Source: Rhodobacter sp. (GTDB lineage: Bacteria; Pseudomonadota; Alphaproteobacteria; Rhodobacterales; Rhodobacteraceae). Taken from it: DNA of 64,000 bases. Position 1 is the stretch's first letter. Every line of letters begins with the position of its first letter. The position numbers were made by a program, and so were the translations under genes. The notes under the pieces were generated by a model, which was given only the letters and a program-made list of their open reading frames with translations, searched no databases and was not told the origin of the DNA. Location: positions 1 to 64,000 of the forward strand of contig JAJEAY010000192.1 in assembly GCA_022824145.1 (NCBI GenBank). The letters run 5' to 3'. Below are positions 1 to 8,401 of the stretch, piece by piece.

Positions 1-70
1 CCTGGCTGGATTCGGCCTTGACTCGAAGATATCACAGGGCATCAAGCTTGAACGGCTGCCTGCCCGCTGA
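1..70 (+). CDS. C-terminal end of an unidentified upstream gene (partial)
   Basis: An open frame runs in from the left edge (codons from base 2) for 22 codons and stops at TGA 68-70. The readable tail ends in KLERLPAR. Too short to assign to a family. The 66-base gap to the next start, together with same-strand orientation, would allow it to be the upstream partner of the class IV aminotransferase. It may equally be chance open frame. Confidence 0.3.
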   Translation, partial: LAGFGLDSKISQGIKLERLPAR

Positions 71-136
71 ATTTCGACCGCGCGACTATACTTCAGGCCG
101 CTGCACCTTACCAAGGATCTGACAGAAACACCCGCT

Positions 137-1102
137 GTGACCGAAAACAAAGTTTCCACCCATGATGCCGTCATTGACGAGCGCAACGACAGCATCCTGA
201 TCTATGTCAACGGAGATCTCTTCCCCCGCAGCGAGGCGAAAGTCTCAGTATACGACTCCGGCTTCATGCTTGGGGACGGGATATGGGAAGGCCTCCGACT
301 CTACGATGGCCACATCCCGTTTCTCGACGAACATCTCGACCGGCTATACGAAGCCGCCCGTTACCTGGCACTGGATATCGGAAAGACACGTAGTGAACTG
401 ACCGACGCGATCTGGAAGACCTTATACGCCAACGACATGCATACAGATGTGCATCTTCGCCTGATGGTAACCCGCGGACGCAAGAAGAAACCCTTCCAGC
501 ATCCGCATCTGAGCGTCTACGGCCCTACGATCGTCATCATTGCCGAACATTCCCAGCCGAGCGAGAGCGCACTCGAACGGGGAATCCGTCTGCACACCGT
601 CCCGCACCACCGCGGCCTGCCGCTGACGCAGGACTCCAAGCTTAATTCCCACTCCAAGCTGAACTGCATCATCGCCCTGAACCACGCTGTTCAGGCGGGG
701 GCCGACGAAGCGCTGATGCTTGACCCGTTCGGTTTCGTAAGCACCACAAATGCCTGCAACTTCTTCATCGTCCGCAGAGGTGAGGTTTGGACATCGACCG
801 GCGACTACTGCATGAACGGAATCACCCGGCAAAAGGTGATCGAGCTCTGCCGCTCCAACGGAATTCCTGTCTTCACGCGCAACTACTCGCTGGTCGATGC
901 CTACGGAGCGGACGAGGCGTTTCTGACCGGCACCTTCGGTGCGCAGACGCCGGTGTTCGAGATCGATGGCCGCGTCGTCGGCGAGGGGAAGGCGGGCCCT
1001 GTCTTTCATCGAATCCGAGAACTCTACAAAGCGTTGATCCGCACAGACCGCGCGGAAGGAATTCACGACCCGGCAGGCAATCCCGACAGCAGGGATGAAT
1101 GA
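137..1102 (+). CDS. Class IV (branched-chain / D-amino acid type) PLP aminotransferase
   Basis: Predicted 321-residue fold-type IV PLP aminotransferase, the group holding branched-chain and D-amino-acid transaminases and aminodeoxychorismate lyase. The N-terminal part has VSVYDSGFMLGDGIWEG (residues 36-52), typical of the family. The likely PLP lysine is K174 in HSKLN. The family's cofactor loop, usually G-x-V-S/T-E-x4-N, reads GFVSTTNACN (199-208), so the Glu that contacts the PLP ring nitrogen is Thr here (T203). The GTG start at 137 has no strong Shine-Dalgarno sequence; AAGGAT at 112 is rather far. The next gene, a flavin monooxygenase, lies 460 bases downstream on the same strand. Substrate unknown; aminotransferase activity is inferred from the fold. 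Confidence 0.85.
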   Translation: MTENKVSTHDAVIDERNDSILIYVNGDLFPRSEAKVSVYDSGFMLGDGIWEGLRLYDGHIPFLDEHLDRLYEAARYLALDIGKTRSELTDAIWKTLYANDMHTDVHLRLMVTRGRKKKPFQHPHLSVYGPTIVIIAEHSQPSESALERGIRLHTVPHHRGLPLTQDSKLNSHSKLNCIIALNHAVQAGADEALMLDPFGFVSTTNACNFFIVRRGEVWTSTGDYCMNGITRQKVIELCRSNGIPVFTRNYSLVDAYGADEAFLTGTFGAQTPVFEIDGRVVGEGKAGPVFHRIRELYKALIRTDRAEGIHDPAGNPDSRDE

Positions 1103-1151
1103 GACCGGGGAATGGCCGCCAAGGCAGCGCAGGCGGGCAAATTTCAGACAT

Positions 1152-1349
1152 TCAGGGAATGACGATGACTGCCGTGGCGATGCCGACCGCCTCGGTAATG
1201 GCACCGCCCGGAATCACGCTCTGCCACCAGTGAGCGGTGGCCGCGGCAGTGCGATCCGACCTAAATGCGTCGCCATTGGCAACTGCCGCCCGGAGGCGTT
1301 CGAGTGTGGCCGAAAGACCTGCTTGCGTCGCGTTCATACTTTCGTCCAA
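1152..1349 (-). CDS. Possible small hypothetical protein
   Basis: A 65-codon frame on the minus strand starting with GTG (an internal ATG gives 61 residues, MNATQAGLSATLERLRAAV...). Codons are GC-rich at third positions like the neighbours, and the first half could form a helix. No family is recognised and there is no clear ribosome site. It may be chance or the remnant of a longer gene. The rest of the 1103-1561 gap shows nothing convincing apart from the GGGGGAGG ribosome site at its right end. Confidence 0.25.
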   Translation of the reverse strand: MDESMNATQAGLSATLERLRAAVANGDAFRSDRTAAATAHWWQSVIPGGAITEAVGIATAVIVIP

Positions 1350-1561
1350 GCCTGCTAGTTTTCGGGAATGTTACGTGAAGGTCAGGTTCGCAACATCATG
1401 CGCCATCCTGAGCGCCACTCAACGACTTCTGGCCTTGCGGGGTCAACGGATGTGCCGGAATCTGCAGGGAGAAGGCGCACTGGCTGAAAAAAAGCGTTGC
1501 GCTCGGGGGTCAACATCGCCCATTCTTGCCGGACTGCTCAGGTGCAAGGGGGAGGAAAACC

Positions 1562-3361
1562 ATGCTTGATACGGCCGTTCAGGACCAGACACAGGCCTTC
1601 TTGGACAGTTTCGGCACCGCACTGGAAAGCGGAGACATCGAGAAAGCCACCGCCATGTTCCAGGACGACTGTTACTGGCGCGACCTTGTCACCTTCACCT
1701 GGAACATCAAGACCGTCGAGGGCCGCGATCAGGTGGCAGACATGCTGCGCCATCAGCTGAACACGACGAAGCCACGCGGCTGGAAGCTTGCCGAAGGCGA
1801 GTTACCGACCGAAGAGGACGGCGTCACGACCGCCTGGATCGAATTCGAGACCGACGTTGCGCGCGGCTATGGGCTGGTCCGACTGAAGGAAGGGCTGATC
1901 TGGACGCTCCTGACCACTATGGTCGAACTGAAAGGCCACGAAGAATCCAAGGGCTGTGCCCGCCCGCTTGGCGCAAAGCACGGCGCCGGCAAGAACCGCG
2001 CCACATGGGCGGAGGAACGCGCGGCAGAAGAAGCCGAACTGGGCTATACGAAGCAGCCCTATTGCGTCATCATCGGTGGCGGGCAGGGAGGCATCGCGCT
2101 CGGCGCGCGCCTTCGGCAGCTTGGCGTTCCCACGATCATCATCGAAAAGAACGATCGGCCCGGCGACAGCTGGCGCAACCGATACAAGTCGCTCTGTCTG
2201 CATGATCCGGTCTGGTACGACCACCTTCCATACATCAAGTTCCCCGAGAACTGGCCGGTCTTCTCTCCCAAGGACAAGATTGGCGATTGGCTGGAGATGT
2301 ATACGAAGGTCATGGAACTGAACTACTGGACCCGCACCACGGCCAAATCCGCCAGCTACGATGACACAACCGGGGAATGGACCGTCGAGGTCGACCGCGA
2401 CGGCGAAACGGTCGTGCTGAAGCCCAACCAGCTCGTTATGGCCACCGGTATGTCGGGCAAGGCGCAGATGCCTGAAATCCCGGGCATGGAGAAGTTCAGA
2501 GGCGATCAACACCACTCATCCAAGCATCCCGGGCCGGATGCCTACAAGGGCAGGAAAGCCGTCGTGATCGGCTCCAACAATTCCGCTCACGACATCTGCG
2601 CGGCGCTTTGGGAAAACGATGTCGACGTCACCATGGTCCAGCGCTCCTCGACCCATGTCGTGCGCTCGGATACACTGATGGACGTCGGTCTCAGCGCATT
2701 ATATTCCGAGGAAGCGGTGGCCAGCGGCGTAACCACCGAGAAGGCGGACCTGATCTTCGCTTCGCTTCCCTACCGCATCCTGCATGAGTTCCAGATCCCG
2801 GCCTATGCCGAGATGAAAAAGCGTGATGCCGAGTTCTATGAGAAGCTGGAGAAGGCCGGTTTCTGGCTTGACTGGGGTGACGATGACAGCGGACTGTTCA
2901 TGAAATACCTGCGCCGTGGCTCGGGTTACTACATTGACGTCGGCGCAAGCCAGTTGATCATCGACGGCGAGATCAAGCTCAAGCGCGGTCAGGTCGTCGA
3001 AGTGAACGAAACCGGCGTCATCCTCGACGACGGCACGCATCTTGATGCGGACGTGATCGTCTATGCGACTGGCTACAACTCCATGAATGGCTGGGTGGCT
3101 GATCTGATGGGGCAGGAGACCGCCGACAGGCTTGGCAAGGTGTGGGGCCTCGGGTCGAACACTACAAAGGATCCCGGCCCGTGGGAAGGCGAGCAACGCA
3201 ACATGTGGAAACCCACACAGGTGCCTGCTCTCTGGATGCATGGCGGCAACCTGCACCAGTCCCGTCACTACTCGCAGTTCCTTTCCTTGCAGATCAAGGC
3301 CCGGATGGAGGGAATACCGACGCCGGTCTACGGCCTTCAGGAAGTCCACCACCTGTCCTGA
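1562..3361 (+). CDS. Flavin-containing monooxygenase with N-terminal NTF2/SnoaL-like domain
   Basis: Predicted 599-residue NAD(P)H-dependent flavoprotein monooxygenase. Residues ~5-130 look like a SnoaL/NTF2-type cone (ALESGDIEKATAMFQDDCYW). Residues ~165 to the end are the monooxygenase, with the FAD site GGGQGGIALGARLRQLG (from ~172), the FMO/Baeyer-Villiger-like F-x-G-x3-H-S-S at ~312 (FRGDQHHSS), and the second nucleotide site VVIGSNNSAHDIC (~333) with NN in place of the usual G residues. Start ATG 1562 is chosen because GGGGGAGG lies just upstream; an in-frame start at 1526 lacks one. This domain pairing is common in proteins annotated as putative flavin monooxygenases. Substrate is unknown, and the aminotransferase upstream may or may not be a partner. 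Confidence 0.85.
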   Translation: MLDTAVQDQTQAFLDSFGTALESGDIEKATAMFQDDCYWRDLVTFTWNIKTVEGRDQVADMLRHQLNTTKPRGWKLAEGELPTEEDGVTTAWIEFETDVARGYGLVRLKEGLIWTLLTTMVELKGHEESKGCARPLGAKHGAGKNRATWAEERAAEEAELGYTKQPYCVIIGGGQGGIALGARLRQLGVPTIIIEKNDRPGDSWRNRYKSLCLHDPVWYDHLPYIKFPENWPVFSPKDKIGDWLEMYTKVMELNYWTRTTAKSASYDDTTGEWTVEVDRDGETVVLKPNQLVMATGMSGKAQMPEIPGMEKFRGDQHHSSKHPGPDAYKGRKAVVIGSNNSAHDICAALWENDVDVTMVQRSSTHVVRSDTLMDVGLSALYSEEAVASGVTTEKADLIFASLPYRILHEFQIPAYAEMKKRDAEFYEKLEKAGFWLDWGDDDSGLFMKYLRRGSGYYIDVGASQLIIDGEIKLKRGQVVEVNETGVILDDGTHLDADVIVYATGYNSMNGWVADLMGQETADRLGKVWGLGSNTTKDPGPWEGEQRNMWKPTQVPALWMHGGNLHQSRHYSQFLSLQIKARMEGIPTPVYGLQEVHHLS

Positions 3362-3408
3362 TCCGACCCGACACGCCGGCCAAAGCCAACAGCGGGGCAA
3401 GCCGCTGA

Positions 3409-3428
3409 GGCCACCCTTCCGGGTGGTT
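3409..3428 (+). terminator. Hairpin after the flavin monooxygenase gene
   Basis: CCACCC (3411-3416) pairs with GGGTGG (3421-3426) around a TTCC loop, extended by two G-T pairs and followed by TTTC. It lies ~50 bases after the monooxygenase stop. The T tract is short, so termination is likely but not certain. Confidence 0.5.
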
Positions 3429-3457
3429 TCAGGTTCTTTCCATGCTTTGCGAAAGAC

Positions 3458-3479
3458 TGCCATGCCTGCCGGCATGGCA
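3458..3479. repeat. Perfect 9-bp stem hairpin, TGCCATGCC / GGCATGGCA
   Basis: Bases 3458-3466 and 3471-3479 are exact reverse complements around a 4-base loop, with no T run. It lies in the ~320-base non-coding stretch between convergent genes (3362-3680), which otherwise shows no gene. It could be a terminator for the minus-strand gene, a small repeat, or a site at the left edge of the accessory island. Confidence 0.4.
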
Positions 3480-3680
3480 CATTCCGGGATGTGACCGTTC
3501 CGCACAAACGCCATTTTGGTCCATGTCAGCCGCCGGTCGGGTCGATTCCCGTGAACTCCAGCGCAGCAGGACCGCGAGTCAGCACATGAGCGCAGCCGGA
3601 GATAGCCGGAAAGCGCGCGTTTCCGCGCAAACCCCTCTATTGGCGGCGCGTGCGCCGCATTGTCCCGGAAAGGCTGGAAG

Positions 3681-3983
3681 TCAGTTCTGGGCTTCAACCA
3701 GAAGTTTCCTGATTTCGGACTGATCTGCCTTGAGTTCGGCAACATCGGCAGACAGCGCGTCAATTCGCGCGGTGGTCTGCACCTGGTTCGCCCGCACTTC
3801 ACCGCGCAGATCGGCAGTGCTTTCCTGCAGCCCTGTGACAGTCACCGCCAGCCAGCCCATGAAAGCCAGGAAAGCTGCAAGCAGGACGGTGGCAAGAACG
3901 GCGGCCATCGGGTTGCCCGACATGTCGCCGCGCCGCAGCTCGCGGGACAGGATCGCGGCCGGTTCGTCGCTTCTTACGGCCAT
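3681..3983 (-). CDS. Small single-pass membrane protein with coiled-coil tail
   Basis: 100 residues. There is a short polar N terminus, one hydrophobic segment at ~26-50 (AVLATVLLAAFLAFMGWLAV), then a heptad-rich region (STADLRGEVRANQVQTTARI...) that should form a coiled coil to the C terminus. This layout is typical of small inner-membrane proteins of unknown function with the coil outside or in the periplasm. Start ATG 3983 gives the complete protein. It is convergent with the flavin monooxygenase and divergent from the transposase remnant. Function unknown. Confidence 0.55.
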   Translation of the reverse strand: MAVRSDEPAAILSRELRRGDMSGNPMAAVLATVLLAAFLAFMGWLAVTVTGLQESTADLRGEVRANQVQTTARIDALSADVAELKADQSEIRKLLVEAQN

Positions 3984-4179
3984 GCTGGATTCCCCGTCTC
4001 CGTCGCAACCGCAGGGATAACCTATTGTATTCAGAGGAAATTTCTAACTGGTATTATGAAATTAGTGTCACTAACATGCGATATGACCGGTCGATGCAAC
4101 AAGCGATCTGTCCGGTTTTATTCTGCCTCCGGGAGGAGAGCGGATGAGACGGACAGAAGTGTTACAGGAAGTGCGGCCG

Positions 4180-4473
4180 ATGAAGTTCGAAGAGCTTTGT
4201 TCGCGGCGCCGGGCTCGCCGGCTGACACAGGAACAGGCGGCGGAGATACTGGGCGTATCGGTGCGAACGGTTCGCCGATGGGAGGACCGTTATGACGCTT
4301 CCGGGGCTGAAGGCCTGTATGACGGTCGACTTGGCAAACTGGCCGGCAGCCGTGTCCCGACCGACAGGGTTATGGAGATGCTGACGCTGTTCGACACGAA
4401 GTTCCGGGATTTCACCCCAAAACATTTTCACGAGAAGCTAGTGGCCTCCCACGGCTTCACCCAGAGCTACAAC
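4180..4473 (+). pseudogene. ISNCY (IS1202-like) transposase, N-terminal remnant
   Basis: The frame from ATG 4180 begins MKFEELCSRRRARRLTQEQA and continues AEILGVSVRTVRRWEDRYDA, a helix-turn-helix with the E-G-L-Y-D-G-R-L-G and FTPKHFHEKL motifs I recognise from full-length ISNCY/IS1202-type transposases of ~400-470 residues. Recognisable similarity stops after HGFTQSYN at ~4473, before the DDE catalytic core, so it cannot be an active transposase. The upstream CTCCGGGAGGAG hairpin (~4126) overlaps the ribosome site. A left terminal repeat might start near TGTCCGGTTTTATTCTGCC at ~4110, but no matching right end was seen. The reading frame stays open to 4596 with unrelated residues. Confidence 0.7.
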
Positions 4474-4647
4474 AAATCCCCGGCTGCTTCCGGTCGACGA
4501 AACACACCGCAGCCCACTGCGGCACCTCAAGCCACCTGTTGTTTCTGGACTATAACCGCTACAACCCCCAAATCGCCATACAGGTCGCGCTCCTAGGCAA
4601 GGCCGCAGAGATGGCTAGAAACCGACCTCAACTTCCGCAAGTTGACC

Positions 4648-4673
4648 CAAGCGGTTGCAACAAGCGGTTGCAA
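4648..4673. repeat. Two tandem copies of CAAGCGGTTGCAA
   Basis: Exact 13-base units at 4648-4660 and 4661-4673, in the non-coding stretch after the transposase remnant. Likely a slippage or insertion scar; no function suggested. Confidence 0.6.
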
Positions 4674-4696
4674 CAGTTCATTGTATTCGCAAGTCG

Positions 4697-5215
4697 TCAT
4701 GCTTTCCTGTAGAGCCCTCGCTCTTGGCGTGCCGCGATGCCCAGAGCAACGAATACGCCGCCTATGGTCGTGAAATTGCAGCTCCCTTCCTTGCAGCACC
4801 CCACCATCGCAGACCTGAACCAGAAATGACGGAGTTCCCCTTTTTGGATCAATCGATCATATGCCTGTTTCCACTCAGACTCGGTCACGCCTTTTTCATG
4901 AGGATGGCTTCGGTTTGCATGGTTCGGGATCAAATAGACAAGTGCTCGCTCCCCGCGCCTTCTGCCCCATCCTTTCACGCGGTACACGCTGTCCGTCTCG
5001 GGCTTCGGGATTTCAATCCCCGGCGATGCCCAATCTTCTATCATGCCGACAATTCCCGGCTTCGGGTCTTCTTCCATTTCGGCCTGAACTCCCTCCAATT
5101 TGATCCACGCCGCAACGTTTGTCGTCAGTTTCCAAAGTAAGACGGCCAGTCTTTCGAAGCAATCGCGATGCATTGCTTGCAAACCGGGCATTGCACGGAT
5201 CGAGGCAATTTCCAA
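4697..5215 (-). CDS. Hypothetical protein in the accessory island
   Basis: Open frame of up to 172 codons. The stretch from ~MIEDWASPGIEIPKPETDS through VYRVKGWGRRRGER and HPHEKGVTESEWKQAYDRL reads like real protein, and the last ~25 residues (FTTIGGVFVALGIAA) are hydrophobic. The N-terminal 40 residues are doubtful: in another frame of the same strand the sequence encodes VQCPVCKQC, a C-x2-C-like knuckle, so the true start or a frameshift may lie near 5115-5210. No family recognised. It lies 508 bases from the SIR2 gene on the opposite strand, so an operon with it is excluded. Confidence 0.45.
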   Translation of the reverse strand: MEIASIRAMPGLQAMHRDCFERLAVLLWKLTTNVAAWIKLEGVQAEMEEDPKPGIVGMIEDWASPGIEIPKPETDSVYRVKGWGRRRGERALVYLIPNHANRSHPHEKGVTESEWKQAYDRLIQKGELRHFWFRSAMVGCCKEGSCNFTTIGGVFVALGIAARQERGLYRKA

Positions 5216-5723
5216 GCAATGCGGGCGATGTTTTCAGACCAGCTTGCGAAGGGACATGACGGTCAGGATATCTATCCCTAGCTCATTGAACTTCCGCGGC
5301 GAAGACTCCGGTTCGGCAACTTGCTCGCGCCGCAGAGGCCCCCGTTATTGGGCACGCCCCCTGTCAGCACTCACGACTCTCGCCCCAGATGCGCATCAGG
5401 CTGCACGTGAATGGCCCCAAGGGCCATGCCAATCCGCGTCCAACTCTTGCCGCGATCCCGGACTGAAGAACTGCTTTGCGTGCAGGGTGTTGAAGCACTC
5501 CGCCTCCATGTCTCAAACTCTCAGTTCCCATTGACGCTTGTATGAATAACGTCACTTGACGAGGGACTCGGCGACTTCCCCAAAAGCCAGTCAAACCAAT
5601 GCCACAAGTCGGCGTGCGATCAGACCGTGACACACCATGACATGCCTCTTGCCGCCGCTGTCAGCATTCCGATAATGTCGCTGGAATCAACTTGGCAAAC
5701 GCGTACACATTGATGAGTTTCAC
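5216..5723. other. Non-coding stretch upstream of the SIR2 gene
   Basis: No convincing frame, RNA gene or repeat. The last bases before ATG 5724 contain no strong Shine-Dalgarno sequence (GATGAG at ~5713 is the best). It presumably carries the promoter of the SIR2 gene. Confidence 0.4.
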
Positions 5724-7499
5724 ATGTCGTTGCTCTACGATGACCCGCTCACACAGCTTGCATTCTCGGTTCATGAGAATCCCAAGGTATACGCCTTGCT
5801 CATAGGCTCCGGGCTGTCACAAGCCGCGAGCATTCCGACGGGTTGGGACATCACGCTTGATCTTATTCGCAAGGTGGCCGCGGCCAAAAGGCAGAAGCGT
5901 CCGAAAGCCCCAGAAGTGTGGTACAAGGACGTAACCGGAAACGCCCCAAACTACTCGGAGTTGCTTGCCGAACTCGGAGGAACCCGAGCGGAACGCCGAT
6001 CGATTCTGCAAGGCTACATTGAGCCTAATGCGGAGGATGTCCAAGAAGGCCGAAGAGTGCCCACGAAAGCGCATCATGCAGTCGCAAGGCTTGTTCAAGA
6101 CGGTTATGTCCGAACGATCGTCACGACCAATTTCGACAGGCTTCTGGAACAAGCCCTTCAGAAACGCAATGTGGTACCAACCGTCGTCTCCTCGCCGAGC
6201 ATGCTTGCCAGCGCACAACCGATGCATAGCTCGGACTGCTTTCTCCCGAAGCTCCACGGCGACTACAAGGAAGAAAGCATCCGCAACACCGAAAAGGAAC
6301 TTGAGAACTATCCCGCAAAATTTAGGAGTTTGCTGGCCAGAATATTCGACGAGCATGGCCTGATCGTCTGCGGGTGGTCGGGCGCATGGGATACAGCTCT
6401 TTGCCAAGCCCTCAAAAGCTCTCCCTCGCGGCGCTATTCCACTTATTGGGCTGCGCGCGGGAAGCTGGGTGATCAGGCACAGGATCTCGTGAATCACCGG
6501 GGCGCACGCGTGATCCGAATTGATGATGCAGACAGCTTCTTCGACAGTTTGCAGCAACGCGTCTCCATTCTGAAACAAAGCGTGCGCAACGAACCGAAGA
6601 GCGTTGATCTCCTGATTGCAAGCGTGAAGCGGTTCGCCTCAAGAAAAAAGCATCGCGTTCGATTGCACGATCTCTTCGCCGATGAAACCCGCGCCCTGAC
6701 CAACAAGCTAAAGGGAACAGAGCGAACTGACGATCTGGGGCAGAATGTTGCAATCCTGGAATCTCTGACCGAACCGCTCGCCAAGGCCCTCGGCGTGCTC
6801 GGACGATGGTCGCGGGACGACACGTCGCCGAACGCACCGGGCATCATCAGGAAAGTCTGGTCGCAGCGCAACGAAAGCAGCGCCATCCAGCCGGTTCAGG
6901 CTCACCTTCGTGGATATCCCGTGGTTCTCCTGTTCACGGCTTTTGGTCTCGGTCTCACCCAGGCTGAAAGGTGGGAAGCCCTGCACGCGCATCTCAGTGT
7001 TCGCATTGAAGACGAACGGCCCGGCGCCGCGATGCGAGCCGTAGACAAGCTCTTTCTTTGGGCGTGGGAAAGAGTTTGCTATGCGCTGAAATGGCAAGAG
7101 GTTCCAGGCGCCACTCAAGGAGTCAACGCCTTGAGCGATTACCTCTGCAATCTGTTTCGCGCTTGGAGCGAGCCGCATGCCGCGGATGTGGGAGACTTCG
7201 ATCATCTCTTTGACACTTGGGAATTCCTGGCAAGCCTCGCTTATCTGGAGCGTTATGACAAAGACAGAGTTCGGCAAGTGGCTGAGGGCAAGCATGAACC
7301 AAGCTACGCCACTTGGGTTCCGCTTGGTCGCGGCATCGGGAAGTCCGAAGTGCGAGAGCGTCTCTATGAGTATTTTGGCGAGTCAAAGACGCAGTCTCAA
7401 CTCCTTGATGCCGGGTTTTCGGGTGGCGATCCCGATTTTCTTGAGCTGTCATTGAAGTGTCTCGACGCTATGGTGTCGGAGATGAGGCGACTTCGGTAG
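5724..7499 (+). CDS. Stand-alone SIR2-domain protein, candidate anti-phage NADase
   Basis: 591 residues. The N-terminal ~270 residues form a SIR2-like NAD-binding fold: GSGLSQAASIPTGW (28-41) matches the glycine-rich G-x-G-x-S loop, TTNFDRLLE (from 134) is the T-x-N-x-D NAD contact, and LHGD has the catalytic His (H178), followed by the GWSGAWD strand. The C-terminal ~300 residues are mostly helical, with no motif I recognise, and contain WERVCYALKWQEV. SIR2 domains of this kind deplete NAD during phage infection in several bacterial systems (DSR, Thoeris ThsA, SIR2-HerA). Here no HerA, TIR or Argonaute gene lies beside it, so it would act alone. Defence is inferred from the domain and the island context. 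Confidence 0.75.
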   Translation: MSLLYDDPLTQLAFSVHENPKVYALLIGSGLSQAASIPTGWDITLDLIRKVAAAKRQKRPKAPEVWYKDVTGNAPNYSELLAELGGTRAERRSILQGYIEPNAEDVQEGRRVPTKAHHAVARLVQDGYVRTIVTTNFDRLLEQALQKRNVVPTVVSSPSMLASAQPMHSSDCFLPKLHGDYKEESIRNTEKELENYPAKFRSLLARIFDEHGLIVCGWSGAWDTALCQALKSSPSRRYSTYWAARGKLGDQAQDLVNHRGARVIRIDDADSFFDSLQQRVSILKQSVRNEPKSVDLLIASVKRFASRKKHRVRLHDLFADETRALTNKLKGTERTDDLGQNVAILESLTEPLAKALGVLGRWSRDDTSPNAPGIIRKVWSQRNESSAIQPVQAHLRGYPVVLLFTAFGLGLTQAERWEALHAHLSVRIEDERPGAAMRAVDKLFLWAWERVCYALKWQEVPGATQGVNALSDYLCNLFRAWSEPHAADVGDFDHLFDTWEFLASLAYLERYDKDRVRQVAEGKHEPSYATWVPLGRGIGKSEVRERLYEYFGESKTQSQLLDAGFSGGDPDFLELSLKCLDAMVSEMRRLR

Positions 7500-7670
7500 T
7501 CTCATGATTTGATCGCAGCTCATCGTCACCATCTTCCTCCGCTTCCTTGGTTCGGCCAATACCCCTGCGACTCCTGTCGACGTGATCCCGCCTAAAAGAT
7601 GAAGATTTGATCAACTCGCCGCCACGGCGGTGGCGACACTCCCGGGCATGAGGCGGTGCGAGGCAGCTGC

Positions 7671-7721
7671 ACGGCAATGCCGTATTTTCCTTTTGACGGC
7701 ATTACGGCATTGCCGTATACA
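7671..7721 (+). promoter_or_regulatory. Promoter with two palindromic operators for the higBA module
   Basis: ACGGCAATGCCGT (7671-7683) and ACGGCATTGCCGT (7704-7716) are each near-perfect palindromes and exact reverse complements of each other, 33 bases apart. Between and over them lie TTGACG (7693-7698), a 17-base spacer and TATACA (7716-7721), a strong sigma-70 type promoter. A start 7 bases after TATACA would fall on the A of the toxin ATG at 7728, predicting a leaderless transcript. The antitoxin's helix-turn-helix would bind these sites and shut off its own promoter. Confidence 0.75.
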
Positions 7722-7727
7722 AAGAAC

Positions 7728-8135
7728 ATGCACACAGTGATCTGGACCGCATCTTTTTCGACGCAGGCAAAGCGTCACGGGCTCTCGGAAGAAGAGATGG
7801 AAAGCATCGTTAACACGCTCGCCGAAGATCCGCTGGCCGGTGACATTATGCCGGGTACCGGCGGGGCGCGGAAACTGCGCCATCCGGGCCGTGGACGCGG
7901 AAAGAGCGGCGGGTTCCGAACCGTCCACTATTTCGGAGGCGATGACGTGCCGGTCTTTCTTTTGGCTGTTTACGGCAAGGGCGCGAAAGCGAACCTGACC
8001 GAAGCGGAGAGGAACGGGTTGGCCAGGCTGCTGCCGAAGATCGCGGATGCATACCGCGCGAATGCCGGGCTGTTGGCGGACAGGCTGCACGGAAAGAAGC
8101 GAAGGAGACAGATATGGGTTTTGGCGAAGAACTGA
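7728..8135 (+). CDS. higB: HigB-type RelE/ParE toxin
   Basis: 135 residues. Family features are SFSTQAKRHGLSEEEME near the start, GTGGARKLRHPGRGRGKSGG (47-66) and VPVFLLAVYGKGAKANLTEAE, the basic core and aromatic strand of RelE-superfamily mRNA interferases of the HigB2 kind. It would cleave mRNA on the ribosome. ATG 7728 is chosen because the promoter ends seven bases upstream; an in-frame start at 7656 would lie upstream of that promoter. The gene overlaps the antitoxin start by 22 bases, with the toxin first, as is usual for higBA. Confidence 0.85.
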   Translation: MHTVIWTASFSTQAKRHGLSEEEMESIVNTLAEDPLAGDIMPGTGGARKLRHPGRGRGKSGGFRTVHYFGGDDVPVFLLAVYGKGAKANLTEAERNGLARLLPKIADAYRANAGLLADRLHGKKRRRQIWVLAKN

Positions 8136-8401
8136 TCCAAAGCGCGCAGGAAGCCCTTGCCATCGCGAAGGGCGAAATGGAGCCCGCCGGGGCGTTCATC
8201 CCTGAAACGGTGGATGTAGCGGCGATCCGCAGGAAACAGAAACTTTCCCAGGCGGAATTTGCCGAACGGTATGGCCTGCCGGTCGCGACGCTGCGCGACT
8301 GGGAACAGGAGCGGCGTTCACCAGACCGGGCCGCAATGGTTCTTCTTGCGCTGATCGAGCGCAATCCAGAGATGGTGGCTGACACTTTGGCTGCGTCCTG
8401 A
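8114..8401 (+). CDS. higA: HigA-type XRE antitoxin
   Basis: 95 residues. There is a ~30-residue N-terminal arm, then an XRE helix-turn-helix at ~36-70 (IRRKQKLSQAEFAERYGLPV, then LRDWEQERRSPD). It should bind and neutralise HigB and repress the shared promoter through the ACGGCAWTGCCGT palindromes. Its own ribosome site AAGGAGA (~8100) lies inside the toxin gene, allowing extra antitoxin synthesis. Intact. Confidence 0.85.
   Translation: MGFGEELIQSAQEALAIAKGEMEPAGAFIPETVDVAAIRRKQKLSQAEFAERYGLPVATLRDWEQERRSPDRAAMVLLALIERNPEMVADTLAAS

Noticed and set aside
2699..3802. Minus-strand open frame (367 codons) opposite the flavin monooxygenase end
   Set aside because: No family-like sequence; it overlaps the well-supported monooxygenase and crosses its terminator hairpin.
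3362..4180. attL copy of the tRNA-Ser 3' end at the left edge of the island
   Set aside because: I looked for strings such as GATTCGAACCCTG and found none; the left boundary stays undefined.
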